Assembly (NCBI GenBank): GCA_914767715.1
Contig: OU612072.1
Coordinates: 10,294,001-10,354,000, forward strand
Origin: Membranipora membranacea
Taxonomy: Eukaryota > Bryozoa > Gymnolaemata > Cheilostomatida > Membraniporidae
Direction: 5' to 3'
Length of the DNA: 60,000 nucleotides
A program made the translations under genes and the position numbers. The notes below the pieces were generated by a model. It was not told where the DNA came from, ran no database searches, and was given only the letters and a program-made list of their open reading frames with translations. Shown here piece by piece: positions 23,587 to 38,500 of the stretch; the stretch's first letter is position 1, and the number at the start of each line of letters is the position of its first letter.

Positions 23587-26500
23587 CTATATAAGGTGAA
23601 AGAAATGTCGATTGAGCTTATAATATGGGAGTTGTGCTCTTTGTTTCCATGCATAACACTTACTTTGCGTCATATGAGGAGTCAATGGGTTTGGTTTGAT
23701 TATCTGCAATGATGTTAGACTTATAAAACAAAATTGTGATATAAGATCAACTGCGATATACACGTGTGATTTCATGTAAAACCGGCCTCTCATAATATGT
23801 GTATCTCACGATTCACGTGTGCATGGAACGGGCCGCTTACATGTCTCTCTGACAATTCACATGTAATTGCACGTGAGGAGTGTAAGGGGCCTTTACCATC
23901 ATCTGTAATACTTGTTTGCCGTTATAGTATGTTGATGACTTTTGCAACCGAATGGAAAATTTTAAATTCATTTTCATTGCACAATATGAAGCTGACATAA
24001 ATCATCACGCATGTCAGTTAGCGCGAATTCGAATAGTTCACATTCAAGATAGAGGCATTCTAAATGGTTGCAGTGAAAATGGTATGCATCATTTATCACT
24101 TTTGGGAACAAGTGGAATTCTCTGTGAGATCACATCAATGTTGGCGATCTACGCTGCCCGGATATCCCAGACAAGAATTGCATTGTGGGAATAGAATTCA
24201 GACAAAAAGTGTTTAATAGGAATTTAGTCAACACGACCGATGATTTACTGAAAGCATAGATGGAAGGCAGGTCACAGTTTGATCAGGTCAATGATGTATT
24301 TTTATGAATCGGAGAAAACTTGTTTTTCAAGGACATTCACGTTAAAATGTATTTTGGGATTTCCTGATCATGATTAGTTTAGGTGCTTAAACTGCGTCGG
24401 GATGAGTGGGGGAAGTGGTTGATAATGAAATGCTACTATCAGCTATCCCGACAAAGTTTAGCGGAATAACTAATCATGATGATATAAGATATACTCACAG
24501 GCATGGATGATTTCATCTCTTCCAGTTTGGTGTTGTATAAATCAAACACAAACTGAGCCATGGCAGGCATACTGTTAATTATAAGAGCTTCTCCCTTCTT
24601 AGGCATATAGTCAAGCTGTAATATAATAAACATATTCATAAAATCATTTTATCAAATATATAATATTGTCAAAATATATACATTAAATAACATCCTAGTG
24701 GAGTAAAGTATTAGAAGGAAGGGAAGTCCGCCATGACATAAGATATGGCTAGTTAACATGTTCTCAACCTCATTATTTGACCTATATACACTCTATCCTT
24801 AGCCAGCTAAAGTCAGCGTTTTCTATTATTAAATCACCCTAAAAATAGCTACACCCAACTCTGCAATATATAAACTTCATTAGGATCATTTAGGGTTTTC
24901 CTGCTAAGTCTGGATTAGCCATAGAAATAGCCACGATTGCTTCGAATAGATGAGATGGCAATTCATCACACGCCATGACCAACTTTCCGTTAAGCAAAAG
25001 TGGAATTCTATGTTCTTGATGGAATATAAGTTTTGTGGAAAAAACCTCAATTAGGTGAATATGGAAATTCTTTGTTGAGTGAATGTTTTTCACATACCTC
25101 TCTTACAGTTGGATGTACTTCACCAGGCATCAAATGTAGCCTTAGAGGTCTATACACCAGCTGAGTGAAGGTGGGCGTGAGCTCCAGGCAGTTCTGGAAC
25201 AGCCCTACTCTAGCAAACACATAGAGACCCAGTCTAGCTCTTGACATTGCGACCTACAAACATTGGAGTAGATTGTACACAAGGGGATAAGAACACATTC
25301 AAAATACATCATAGGTATGTCATTAGCAGCACAAAGGGGAACTTCTCCATATTATAATAACTTTGAGTCAGTAATTGAATCTAGCTAAAAAGCAGCTAAC
25401 GCAATGTATCTATTGAATCCCCAGTGATGACCATGGTTGCACCAAGCTGCATTGATGACCAAGCTACGTTAAGAAAGATTGACATGTAGTCTGCTGTGGC
25501 ATTACTAAACTTTAGGATCAAAGATATATAAGAAAAATATTCCTACGAAAATAGATAAACAGCCATGTGCTTGCGGAGGGTGAGATATGTTTTCCTAATA
25601 TGATAATATACATCAACCTATAAAAGCACAGGTGTGGATTAAGGTCAGATAATTAGTTGGTCGTCAGCAGATGATCTCTTACTCTATTTAAAATTACGTT
25701 ATTGGAAAAATTTGCCTTCTTCCCGACTGCTTGATGTTTGGAAACTTAACGCTAGCTGACATTTACTCATTCTCTTGACTGTGTGCAAAGCCTACCTAAA
25801 CTAGCCACTAGAAAATCAGTGCTAGCTAACATTAATTAAACCCTAAACTAGCTTTCCTAAACCCTAGCCAACATCTTTGTATAAACTCCGACTTAAACTA
25901 GGCCTACCCAAAATTTGGTGCTAGCTGTCAAACTAGCTTAACTTAACCCTAACTAATATTTCTCCCTTAGCGTAGAGCGTAGATTAGTTTCTGTGACTGA
26001 CTAGCAGTCAGGCTATTGTTAATTACATTGCAGATTTTGAAGGAGTGTTTCTCTCTGGTTGTAGGACCAGCCAGGTCAGAATTAGGCAATCTGAAAGCCT
26101 GAGGTCACATCTAGACTTTCTCTCGGTCATCGCTCTTCTAACTCTCTTAGAGGTAATTTCACCATATCAAAACTAAGTCACGCCATTAACTGGTGAGTTA
26201 AACCATTAATCTTTGTACGTCAGAGCTGAGAAATCGTGTGAAGTATATCAGCTAGTACCAGCGTATCGTGTAAATATAACTGGCTGCTCCCTAACATGCA
26301 TATCGCAACTCATCTGCCGGTAACTGGTGGGAGTTAAACCATTAATCTTTCTACGTCAGAGCTGAGAAATCGTGTGAAGTATATCAGCTATTATCAGCAT
26401 GACGTGAAAATATAACTGGCTGCTCCTTAACATGCATATCGCAACTCATCTGCCGGTAACTGGAGCAAGCAAGCTCATCAGACAAGGTGCACAGAATGTA

Positions 26501-29500
26501 GGGGGTGGGGGCATTACCACCCTTACAAACTCAAGCTAAAGGCTGACAAAACCCAAGTTTAACCACATTTTAACAACACTGTTGAAGTTTGGAAACTGTT
26601 AATGGAACCTGGAATTTCTCAATCCCTTGACAGTGACAGTTTGGGCAAAAACCTTCTGTTGTTATTTGGTTTAGAAGTGCTGCTTTTAGCATTCAAACAG
26701 TGGTAAGAGCTGTATATTTGTCTTTAACCTATTGGGTACATTAGTAATGGAGTTGTCCGATTGCCAGGGTTCTACAATGATACATACCACTAATCTGCGG
26801 ACGTCTCTGAGATGCCCGACAGTCTTAGTCCTGACCAGTGACAGTAGAATGTAGTCATTCTGTTGTCCCTGGAATCTGTCCACTGTGGTGATCTTATGTG
26901 GCTGTCCTAAAAGAGACAAAGTTCATGCAATAAGCTTCATGTGAAAAGATATCAGCTTAGATTTGACCTGTCATAATCATAAACATGTAAATGGTATTTA
27001 TATGTTGGTGGTCAATATGACCGTCAGTGGACGAATCAACAATAAATGATGAATCATGAAAACAAGATCAACAAACAGTGATGTATTAACTATTCCTCCG
27101 TTTTTTCTTTCTCAACTGGAAATGCAACAGTGACTTCAACATTTTTACATGATAATCATTGTTCTGACATGGGACCTCCAATCCTTGAATTCGAACAAGG
27201 AAGAAAACTTAGCAGATATTATCAGGTTTCGACCTCAACCGGAAGAGAAAACTCCACAGTTTCACAGCTTTTATGCCAACACCACAAACAAAAATAGTTA
27301 AAATACAACCAAACAAAATAAATAGTATTTTTACATTTATGTTTGACACTGACCTATAAGTGGATTGTTACCACAGCGTTGAGCGATGACATCACGTAAC
27401 AGGTGTTTCTGCCCATTATATGTAGTGAGTATAGTTATCTTCTCGGCGGCATATCCCAGAAGTCTCATGTACATAAAAGTGGCGACACAGTACTCAGCTT
27501 CTGCTAAATTCTACAGCGATGGAAAGGGATCAATGGGGTTAGAAGTATATCAGAATCGGATGGGGATTAACTGAGAAACTGGACCAAACAACCACTGAGT
27601 CCCCCAGACTCTTGTACACAGCCCCCCCCCCCCCCCCCCCCTGTTCGGGAAAGAGAGCTCGAGTTAACAAACTGCTAGCACTGCTGCACTTCATCTTGTC
27701 TACGACGCACCCACACAGTGTGCGCACGATTGGCAATATCGCAATACATTACATGAATATATTTATAGTATATAGGTTGATCACCCAACCCCCTCCCCCG
27801 GGACGATTTAGGATGGACAGACAGGGTCACATGTTGTACGCTGTGCACGTGTTGCTTGATGATCTGGAGAGATATTCAACCAACATCACTTAGTCCATAG
27901 ATGCATTATCTGACAGGCATGCTCATGGATGTGTCATTACCCCCAGCGTCAATAGCAATAGTGAAAAAGTGAGTGGCAGCTGCCAGCATTTTCAAATTAT
28001 TGCACTTTAATCCCCTCACACATACTCTGGCTGATGGCTGCTTGGTGATAAGCCGCAGTCAACAATCATTCCAGGTGTGAATACACAAGGGTCAGGAAGC
28101 AGTGATTTTGTCCTCCGTTAGCGTAACAAAAGTAAAGTGCATGCGCTTATGGGCAAGGCTGTACCAAGCTTCTTATTCACAAATTCTGGCTAGGCGAAAA
28201 TATTCCACGCATGTTTCCGATCTTTATCCTATCTAGATTAGTCAATTTAAGAAGCCATTAAGAAAATATTTATAGCCTAGTGAACCTGATAGAAGTGAGG
28301 GTTGGGTTCGCTCTCCCCGACTCCGTTGAAGTCTGGTACATCTATAACCTGGTAGTCGAACCTGAAGCCAGCGTTAGCTTTCTTATACGCCGGTCTATCG
28401 TTGATATGTGACAGGTCTCCTAACTTCTTATATCTCCATCTGTATAAATGTGCTATAGAACTTCTCGCTCGGCCTGTAAGTAAAACATAGGATGTTAGTC
28501 TAATAGAATTTGACTCAAGACTACCAGAAGACCAATGCATGTCATAGTCAACAGTTACTGGTGATAAAGTTATGCATGGTTATAAAATTCAATGCTCTAC
28601 TTGGCATGAATTATTGATGGTGGAGAGAGTGCCTCCTAGAAGGGAAGGTAACTCTCATTCTCTGCATGCAAATCTGACATAACTTTATCATAGGTAACTG
28701 CCTGACTATATCGTGCATTGGTCTTGAGGTAGTCTTTAAAAATTTTCATATAATATCTTAAAATTTGATTAGCAGTTTATGACGGTTTGTACATACCAAC
28801 ATATGCATTTAAAAGTAGCAAGTAATCATTATGAAATCCATCTCATTTATAAAGATAGAAAATAAAGATATGCAAGATAAACGATACTGGATTAGTTGTA
28901 GTACTGGATTAGTTGTAGTGCAGCCATTTTCTGAATGTCACTTTGATGTGTGTAGTAGTTGTTTGTTTATAATCTAGCTAGACAATAGAGGGAATTATAG
29001 TAACTCAGCATTTCTTTGTTTTCCTAGTAATTAATTTCATGACTTTAACAAGCAAACTTGATTTAAAAACAAGGAGGAATAGTTACTCCTTGATTAAAGC
29101 GAAGGTAAGGTTTCCTTTTGCCTTTTTTGAACATCAAGCCTACCGAACAAACCTAAACCTAACACAGCAAGGAAGGCTGATAGGTTTTTGGATTGCATGC
29201 TAACTAGAGAGTTCAAATGCAATAGAATGCTCAGCGAACACTCCAAGGAGATTAAAGCTATATTACAGCTAATAATTAATAAGGTAATTATACAACCCTA
29301 TACTGTGGGATATTTGTTTCAGCAGAACACAACTCCAAAGTACTACAATAAATTGATTATTGAATCGTAACACAGCAACCTTGTGTTTCTGGTTGAAACA
29401 TCCAATCATCCCATACAAGGATAAACCAAACAGCCGATGGTCAGATTTGGACTGTTCCTTTTCACACTCTGACCCAATTTACCATGTAGTAATCATTTTA

Positions 29501-32500
29501 CAAACAGCAACTCAAAGGGATAAAATTACATAATATGAGTGTTGGATATTATGTGGTAATTTTAAGATTTGTCACATTTATATGGTTCTGTGTTCTGGTA
29601 CGAGATGGTGGGAGATCGGAAAACCACTTAGTTAAAGTAGCCCTGAATAACAGCAAAGGTGTCCAGCCATCCCCTACTCAGTGCCTCTCAGGGTCTTCAA
29701 CCGTTCAATAGGATCACATATAGTTTAAGCGCTCAAAGCTCAAACTGTGGCGGGATAGCTGGTGGTGGCATTTCATTATCAACCACTTTCAACTTTGCCT
29801 CTTCCCTTGGGTGGGGAAAGTGGTTGATAATGAAATTCCACTACCAGCTATCCTGACACAGTTTGAGCTTTCAGCGCTAAAACTAGGCTAACATGAGGTA
29901 GGAGGTAGCTCAGTTGGTTACAGCGCCGTCCCTTGAGCATGCAAATGTTGAAGGTCGTTGGTTCGAACCCCACTGAAGTATACTAACTGCTGGGGTTTGG
30001 CTGGACCCCCAGGTGTGCTCTGACCTGCCTGCAAACTGAGAGCAAATGGGCGCAGATATTGCAGTATTTCGCCGCCCATGCTTCGGGATGTGGCGTGTGA
30101 TATGTCATCTGATTTTAATCAACCTTTTAATCAACATGTTGATTGCAAGTATATTTGTAATTTAGTAGTTGAGGGTGCCATTCAACTTTGTGACTGGCAA
30201 ACAAACAGATTATGACATGATATGAACCATTGCGTAAATAAAACTGTTAACAGGTGCTTCATAGCTGCTGAAAGATGAGGGTAAACACCTGAGCAAGGTG
30301 GGGTAATAGCGTCACCAATCTCTCTTGGGGAGACGATTACATCAACCCCTTTCAGTGCATATCTGAGGCATAGATATTGTGGCATTGACCTGAACTCTTG
30401 ATCTGATGGTCAAGAGTTTATTATTATTGTGTTTCAGCCAGCTGCTTGGCATGACAAAGTTGCAAAGGATAATCTTTACTTGTTACAAGTTGAACCAAAA
30501 CTAAGCACGCTTAAATACCTTAGGGCACAAGGTTTAAGGATGGTCCACATTGTCCCAGATGACACTGGGATGCCATCCCAGACGCTCACACAGTCTTATA
30601 TGTTCACATTACAAAACTAATCCCAGAGTATCAATTAGGTTTTTGTAGGGTATAGTGCTGGGATAATTACGATATGTGTACACATTTTCTAGGATCGTCC
30701 CAGATCATGCCAATGTTGTATTCACATAGAACCCAGATGTAAAATGAGTCGGGGACAATATCTGGAAAGTTTGACGCTTACAATATGAGTTACTTGTGTC
30801 AATGCACAATGGACTGGACCTCAGCTGGAAACAAATGAGTCAAGCAAGTTCTGCTGTACTCTGCTAATCCATTACATATGTACTAATTATTTTGTTTTGT
30901 TTGACACCAGATGAACTCAGACTACAATAACAATGGACCTTATAGCTCAGTTGTAGAGTATCTTTATACAGCACCAGGACAGTCTTAAACCATTCCACCA
31001 ATAACATTGGGTTCATTGATCTTGCTGTCAACCTTAGAAACACATTCGCCTCATACTAAAAGTTGTCAAAAGCCTTTTACCATTAACTACATATACCTTT
31101 TCACACACTGATATTAATTCTGCTATTCACACAAACAATAATTCTACCAGTTCCTGTGTAATCACCTATGAGGCCCAGGTGGTGTATAATGTTATCAACA
31201 TGAAACCTTTTATGGTTAATTGCGTCGATAGTAAAATGTGTCAGAGTGTTTCATAACACTTTCTACTAAAGTAGAGATGGTGATAATGTACTTTTATGTT
31301 ACCCTAAAACATGGGAGAGAGAACATGGGGTGGTGGGTATATTGCCCTTCCGCTAAATATTCACAAGGTACTGTGACCAACCTGTGGCGGATTGCGCTTG
31401 CCCTTTGGGATTTGCTCCGGTTGGAGTCTTATATATACAGGAGGTAAGTTTCGCCTTTTTTGCACATACTTGATGTAGTGAAATTTGGTTCTAGCCAACA
31501 TTTAACCTCTCTCAATACTTCATAAAAGCTAAAAATTTGGTTCTAGCCAACATTGAGTAACCCCCCCCCCCCCCCCCCCCGAGTGCGACCCCCAACAAAG
31601 CTCTGCCTAATATTTGCTGCCTCAGTTGAACATCGCTTCACTAACTAATATGCAGGGCTTGTTTACAAAAATATATATACACTTGTTCAAACTGCCAGTA
31701 TCTTAAAAACTGCCTGTTGGAACTTGTGTCCAGATATTGGAGTTTCAAATTAAGGGTCTACCCGAGTTGTTCCCTGGGCTATTCGAATTTCAAACTGCTA
31801 CTTATTCCAGCCAATAAGAGAACTCTCACATTCTTACCTTGAGCATCGAGGTCGACAGTGGGCACACCAAGCCTGACAAATCTAGTGAACAAACTCTGTT
31901 CCATATTGCTGTATTTCTGGAAAGCCATGTTCTTAATGACAGGAGGCAGTTGGTGGTGATCTCCTATCATAATCCATCTCTTCAATCTGTTATGTCCGTC
32001 CTCTGGGTTCTGAGAAGAACAAACAGATATACAAGACAAGTCCACACAGCACACTGCCAGAGTAAGTAACAAAGAGTGATTATATATATCATTTTATAGT
32101 ATATAATAAGTCTATGGTAAGTACTTAGACTCGAAAAATTGGATATCCTATAGAAAATCAGATAATGGTCGATCACTGACAGCAACAATTATTCCCCAGC
32201 AAGGTCATCCACAATATCAAGCAGGTTTTAGATGGAGACCTAGATGATTACAGTACAAAACCAACATTTACATCAAATAATAGCAGGGGGGACTATTTCT
32301 GACACCATGCATAAATTTTCTCCACAAGCTCTATGAAATTTTTCTTTGTAAAGTGTTGCAGAACTAGCTGCCAGACTATTATATTGCCGTTCGGCAGCCT
32401 TCAAGGTCAGGTCACATGTCAGAGGTCACAGACTGACCTTGACCACACCACCTTACTTACCTGTAGTAACAGAGGTATGAAGGTCTCTATCTCAAGTATC

Positions 32501-35500
32501 TGTGCAGACTCCTCCATCAGAATATTATCATACTAAGAAATAGAAACAAAATAATAACTTTTAGGTACAGACAGTCCACTAAAACATTGTCATGTTCATT
32601 TCTCTATGGGTTTATCTTTCTAATTTCATACTTCTAGTTAATATGATTTCCTAATTTGCTAAAAACTCTCCTGGTGAACATTATGCAAAATGTCTTCCCT
32701 TTTCAACTCCAATCTTTTCAGTCCCAATATCCGATATTTTTTAAATCCGAAGAGTCCATTTTGGAGTTTTCCTCTCCAATGTTGATTAAAAACAACAAAA
32801 CGAAGACAAGTTGAAGGCACATTAGTGTTTACTATGAGTAACAGTCTTTACACGACAAAAAAATATCCTGTTTAAGGGGAGAAGACAAGTTGGCACTTGA
32901 TCTGAGGTTTGGAAAAGTACAAAAGTGTTGATGTGAGTCAGTTTTTGTGTAACAAGGCAGATTTGATCAACAGATTGCAGACAGGGTTTACATAACAGGC
33001 ATCGTACCTGACTGACAGTATGATCAAGTAGATCGTACATGAGCTCACAATCACTCTCACGTTTGGTGTGCTGTTTATGCACTAACAATGCTCACGAATT
33101 CTGAGTAAAATGTTTCATAACAAAGTTGAGAAATAAAAACATCCTGAAACCATTCCATCCACATGTCCGAATCACCCCTCATAGCTTCATTACTAAACAA
33201 GCTACCTGAAAACAATGAGTCAATGCGTCCTGACGTCTGAAGCCTGAAGTTTTAAAACCACGAGTAACCATCAAGCTTTGACGTAAGGAGTTGTGTAAGT
33301 CACTGGATAACCCCCAATGGCCCACGGTGTGTATTGTGAAACTACCTTACTTGAGTAAATTTGGAAATATCTTCTAAGGGTTGGTAGAAAGTTTTTTCTG
33401 ACCAATCGTTGTATGATTTCATTTGTCAATAGTAAATTCGTACTATGATATACGTCTTGAGCTAAAATGTTCCGTAAAATGCTGATGCAATTTGTAAATT
33501 TCGAAAATAAATGAAAAGAATTATTGTAAAAAAATGCTGACTAGAGAATGTTGTTTGTGACAAACCTGGAATCTAGCAGCGACAAGGTCGTGCCTCTTTA
33601 GAGCAGCGTGAGTACAGGTCATAGCTATAATCTTAGCTTCCTTAATGAGCAGATACCGGGCTCTGTCAGCACCGGACCGTAACAACTCAAACGCTCGGAA
33701 CTCCTGTAAATATGACGGTATATGTGACTTAAAAGTTATATTTGATATACTATATGTATATTAAAAGTAATATATATTAACTCCGGACAATAGCCTAGCT
33801 TGCCAACTCCTAACTTGTACAGGAGTGCGCTCCGTAGAATGCCTCATGTTTTCATCCTATATAATATCTTTCATGTACTCTAAAGACAGCTGGAGAGCTG
33901 CTATTAAAAACTGATTTACATTTTTGAATTTACATTTACAACTCCTGTCCAACTATGATGACTATGTATGATATAGAAATATATGAAATATGGACACTCT
34001 ATAATGATCTTAGTTCCTGGATATAGAACAGATCGAGTTTGATCCAATTTGCCCGATTTTTTTAATTGCTCACCTCGAGCTGGCAACACCGATTACATGA
34101 ACTCCAAAGTCTGGGCAACTAGACTACTTACATCTAGCTGAGTGAATATTCTACTGATATGCCTGAAGCAGCCCTCAGCTACCTCCCAGTCTTCCTCCTT
34201 AGTCTGCCCCTTGAACACTGGTTGGGGGGCGTTCTCAAAGAACTTAGTGAACGGAAACTCTGAGGCTATCTCACCTACACTGTATTCATCTCGACGTGAT
34301 GTGTACTTCTCCCATCTTGATATTACCTGCAGATTCAAAATTAAACAAAAACCAAATAAAATGATCATAACTGTCACAACCCTAGTTAAAATTTTTAATT
34401 TTAACCTTGTCACATGTTTAATATCAATAACATGAACAAAATGAAAAAAAAGATTTAATGAGTAATTTTTCATGTTACACGTAATGTTTGACGGTGGTAG
34501 ATAGATACATCTTGTTGGAATTAGTATAATGTTGTGTGGTCTGCACTGCTCAGAATACCCAATTTTGCTATTTTACAAGATAGAATCACTCAATAAATAC
34601 AAATTGAGCCTCTAGATCAAGTTATATCCATTTTGCCTGCATCCAGAATTTCTTATTGGCAGAAGGGGGAGCGACTCCAAATGCTGGCAAAATGGATCTA
34701 ATAAGTCTCTGGCCAACTTCTTGCCCTGTTGGACAATATAATGGATATGGTTTTATTATTATTGTTATATCATATATGTTATACTTCCATATCATTCTAT
34801 TTTACTGTGTCAGAAGAGTTTGGGGAGATTCTCACAACATTCACTGGGGGGGGGGGGGATAAGTATGGCTTCAGGCAGGTCATATAATTGAAGATATCCT
34901 TCATAGTTATTCTCGTAACCCAGTAGGTCCAAATTTAGTAATCAGAGTCATATTTCTAAGCTCATCACCCCCTCCCCGTGTTAATAGGCATTACTACCCT
35001 AGCCTCACAATGGCACGTCAGACAATAAATTTAGCCACAGTGCAGTCAGGATTCCATGTCGATTAAGCCTTGTTCTGCCGCAGACATGTTACACATTTAT
35101 TTCAAGAATCAATGAGCTGAAGTAAATGAGTGAAATTTCATGCCTAACCATTGACCAAACCACTGGTATCATCTGGTGCTTAGTGCATGTGTACCGACTT
35201 AATTGTTTCCTTAAGTGCTGAGTTGCAGCTACTGGATTATTTAAATATTTAAATTATTTTATTCAAATATTTAACTTCAAATTATTTAGATAAATAAAAT
35301 TATGATAAAAAGAAAATATGAGGTCGAATTCCTAAAAAAAAAGAAGGTTAATCGCTGTTGTAAAGATTTAGCTTTCAGTAGCGTAATGTAAACTTTTTAG
35401 TGGCCTAGCCTGCGCAGTTAAGTCTATTTTTGTCAAATGCAGAGTCACCACGTATCATTGTCAAGCTCTGAAAAGTATTTACAAGCTGATTAATAACCAG

Positions 35501-38500
35501 GGAAAAAAGACGCTTGTTGGTGAGTCAAAATGGCATCAGTTGGATATTTTTACAAAGCTTCAGTGATACAAAATCCTACTAGTTAGAACTAGTGTGAAAA
35601 AAAGACACAGTAGAGCCTCAAGTTACTCTAGGATAGATCTTGGGTGACCAGGTAACTGTCACAAGTTAGCGGTTTGTCAGCTATCCTTATGAGTGGTTAG
35701 CGGACTAATTAAACCCTGAGAAGTTTGTGGGGGTTGCTTTCATAACTTTGTTTGACAGGGTCGGACGAGTTTGCGGAGGTTATCACAACCTACACACTGT
35801 GGGGGCACAAAGTATGCTCTCTCATAAAACTTTGCATGTGGGGGGGGGGGCGGGTACACCAACACATCAGCAAAACTTGCAGGAAAAAACAGGCTAGGCT
35901 TCAAGCAGGTATTAAATGTATATATATATATATATTATATAGATTCATAATTAATCAGAAATCTAATATTGAGCGCATCATCCCTTCCAAGTTGTATACA
36001 ATGAAGCGTCAAACTTTAAATTTAGCCACAGAGCAGTCAGGATTCCACGCCAGCCTTGCCTTGTTTTGTTGCAGACATGTTACACGGTCAATTCATAAAT
36101 AAACAAACGGAAGTTATATGTCATGCCGAATCATGCACCAACCATTGGCATCATCTGGCGCTTAGTGCATGTGTACTCATAAAATTGGTTGCGAAATGTC
36201 AACAGGTAATTTAGACTTCTTAGTGGCTAAGTTAATTCTCTTAGTAACACTTAGTGTCAATCGGCCAGCAATAGAAAAGTGGCTGAATATTCAAACTAAC
36301 TTAGGGCCTAAGGATTTAGTTTGAATGACCTGTCCAATAACTGCTGAATGTATCAAGTAAAATATTAGCCAACTTGTGCATTTAAAAGTTATCATTTAGT
36401 ATATAGCCAAAGTCTGGATTTAATATTGAGCACATTTTTCACCAGTGAAATAACAAAATTTGAAATGAAATTTGTGTATGTATTTGTCCTCTACGGTAGC
36501 TTTGCTGAGAGGTTGTCAAGCTTTAAATAAGTCACCAACCAATAACAGCAGAAATAATGGGCTTGTTGTGAGTCATCGTGACATCAATGCGAGCTTTATT
36601 CACAGCTTCGGTAAGACAGAAGCCGACAAGTTAAAAACTAGTGTGTAGAAATGACGCCGCAGAGCACGGCAACAAGTTATATCCGGTCTGACCAGGTAAC
36701 TCTCACAAATTCACGAGCGTCAGACCTGTAATTTTGAGGACTAATTAAGCCCTTAGAAGTCTGGGAAGAATGCTATCATAACTTAGCTAAGGGGCGTATA
36801 ATAAAATATTTCTTGCTGCTATACGTCTGAAATGCACAGATCAACAGGTCAAAAAGCGGATGAAATTAAGAAGTAGACATCCCAAAGAGGAGTAGATACT
36901 AGCGAGAGTCAACTCCCGAGAACATTTTACACCTATCAGGTATCAGTCAAACATTACACCAGAGAGAGTCTATATTTTGACTGCGTATCTAAGAATAAGG
37001 AAGAGGAAGGATATCACTGCGCCCCTGACCGATTTAGGAGACCCCCAGTGTCATGTAATAGTCATCTTTCATGGCTTCAGTCAAGGCTGCTCACATAGCG
37101 AGAGTGTAAAAATTAAATGTCAAGGCGTCACATTTTTTTGACACATTTTCTACCCAATTAACCAGAAATGTTTGATAAGTGGGTTTTCGTTTCCATCAAG
37201 CTGTGTTGACTGTTACATGCGCAACCTTATAAAGAAGTATTTTGGATTTCAAATTAACAGCATCATATTGCAGCTGAAAATGTTAAAGGTGGGCTGAGAT
37301 GAGGTAATGGATTGCGGTTGTAAACACAGGTGATGTTGTGGCAGGTCTAATACACGCCCTTACTGATCATTTGAGAACATGGGCTATTTTCCCAGTTTTA
37401 GGTAGTCTTGACGTCATGTACATGACATGAATTGACGAAAGTTCCGGCACAGAGACGCCAGAAGCATGATTTCAACAACAATAACGGCATTGTATGGCAG
37501 CTAAAAATGTTAAGGTGGGCTGCGAAGAGGCAATGAATGGTGTCATTGTAGCAGGTCTAATACAAGTCCTTACTGATACAAATGGCCTATGTTTACAATT
37601 TTTGTAAACATGGGCTATTTTTCCAGATTTAGGTTGTCTTGATGTAAGTAATGTGCACAATACGAATTGACGAAATTTCCCACACAGAGACATCAACAAG
37701 CATAACGATTTCAACAAGATGTTCCTAGACTGAGATCGTACCTGGTATAAGAAGAAATGCGCGGCAGTCTCACAAGTGTACGAGACGTCGCCATGTACTC
37801 CGAGGCTAGCCTGTAATCTGCCTACTTCTTCTAGCAACTCCAACCGTTGGGCCAACACAAAGTTAACCCTTCCATACCTGTCAAACAATATCAGAGATTA
37901 GATCGTCTGGAGCGCCATGGCAGATTGTGATTGGGTTAAAGTGAGTGTGAAATAATCAAGTTTTTGGTAACATTCTGAAAGCATGCTCAGGGTTAATCAA
38001 CAGCCTGTGGCCCATTTGCAACAAATTGAGAAGTAACTGAAAAGGTTCCCATTTCAGTTGAATTTCAATATAATAGTACCCTTTTCTCAACTTATAGTGA
38101 AAACTTATTGAAACTGGGCCACATACTGTTTATAAACCCAATGTGGTATTCTAAATTAGACTGTGGCTTTCAGAATGATATTCCTTAAAATCCTGATGTT
38201 TCACAATTATGGGTAAAGACTCTAGCATTGCAACTTGGACACAATCTACCTAGAATCTGTCAGCATACCAAAGTCATGGTTTGAAGAGCCCAAGATCTAA
38301 AATGTCATTGACAGGGTTAATGTACCCTTGCCTTCATAGTTTTAACAGCTTCACAGGAAATTCCATATTCATTAGGGTCTCTTGAACTGGGAAAATTTGG
38401 TAATAAACTATCAAAATATATTCTCGGGCCTCAAACTTTTTAAAATGGATGGAAATTAAACAGTGTGATCATAAAATTTGTCAAGTTATCAAACTTAAAA

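Noticed and set aside
29899-29985. Candidate tRNA gene
   Set aside because: The A and B boxes are good, but the anticodon arm is replaced by a hairpin insertion, the acceptor stem does not pair, and the body continues as in the second copy at 41678. It is a SINE head.
30429-30620. Open frame after a good acceptor (tgtttcag) in AQR intron 22
   Set aside because: It would lie on the strand opposite to AQR, has no partner exon, and the protein is not recognisable.
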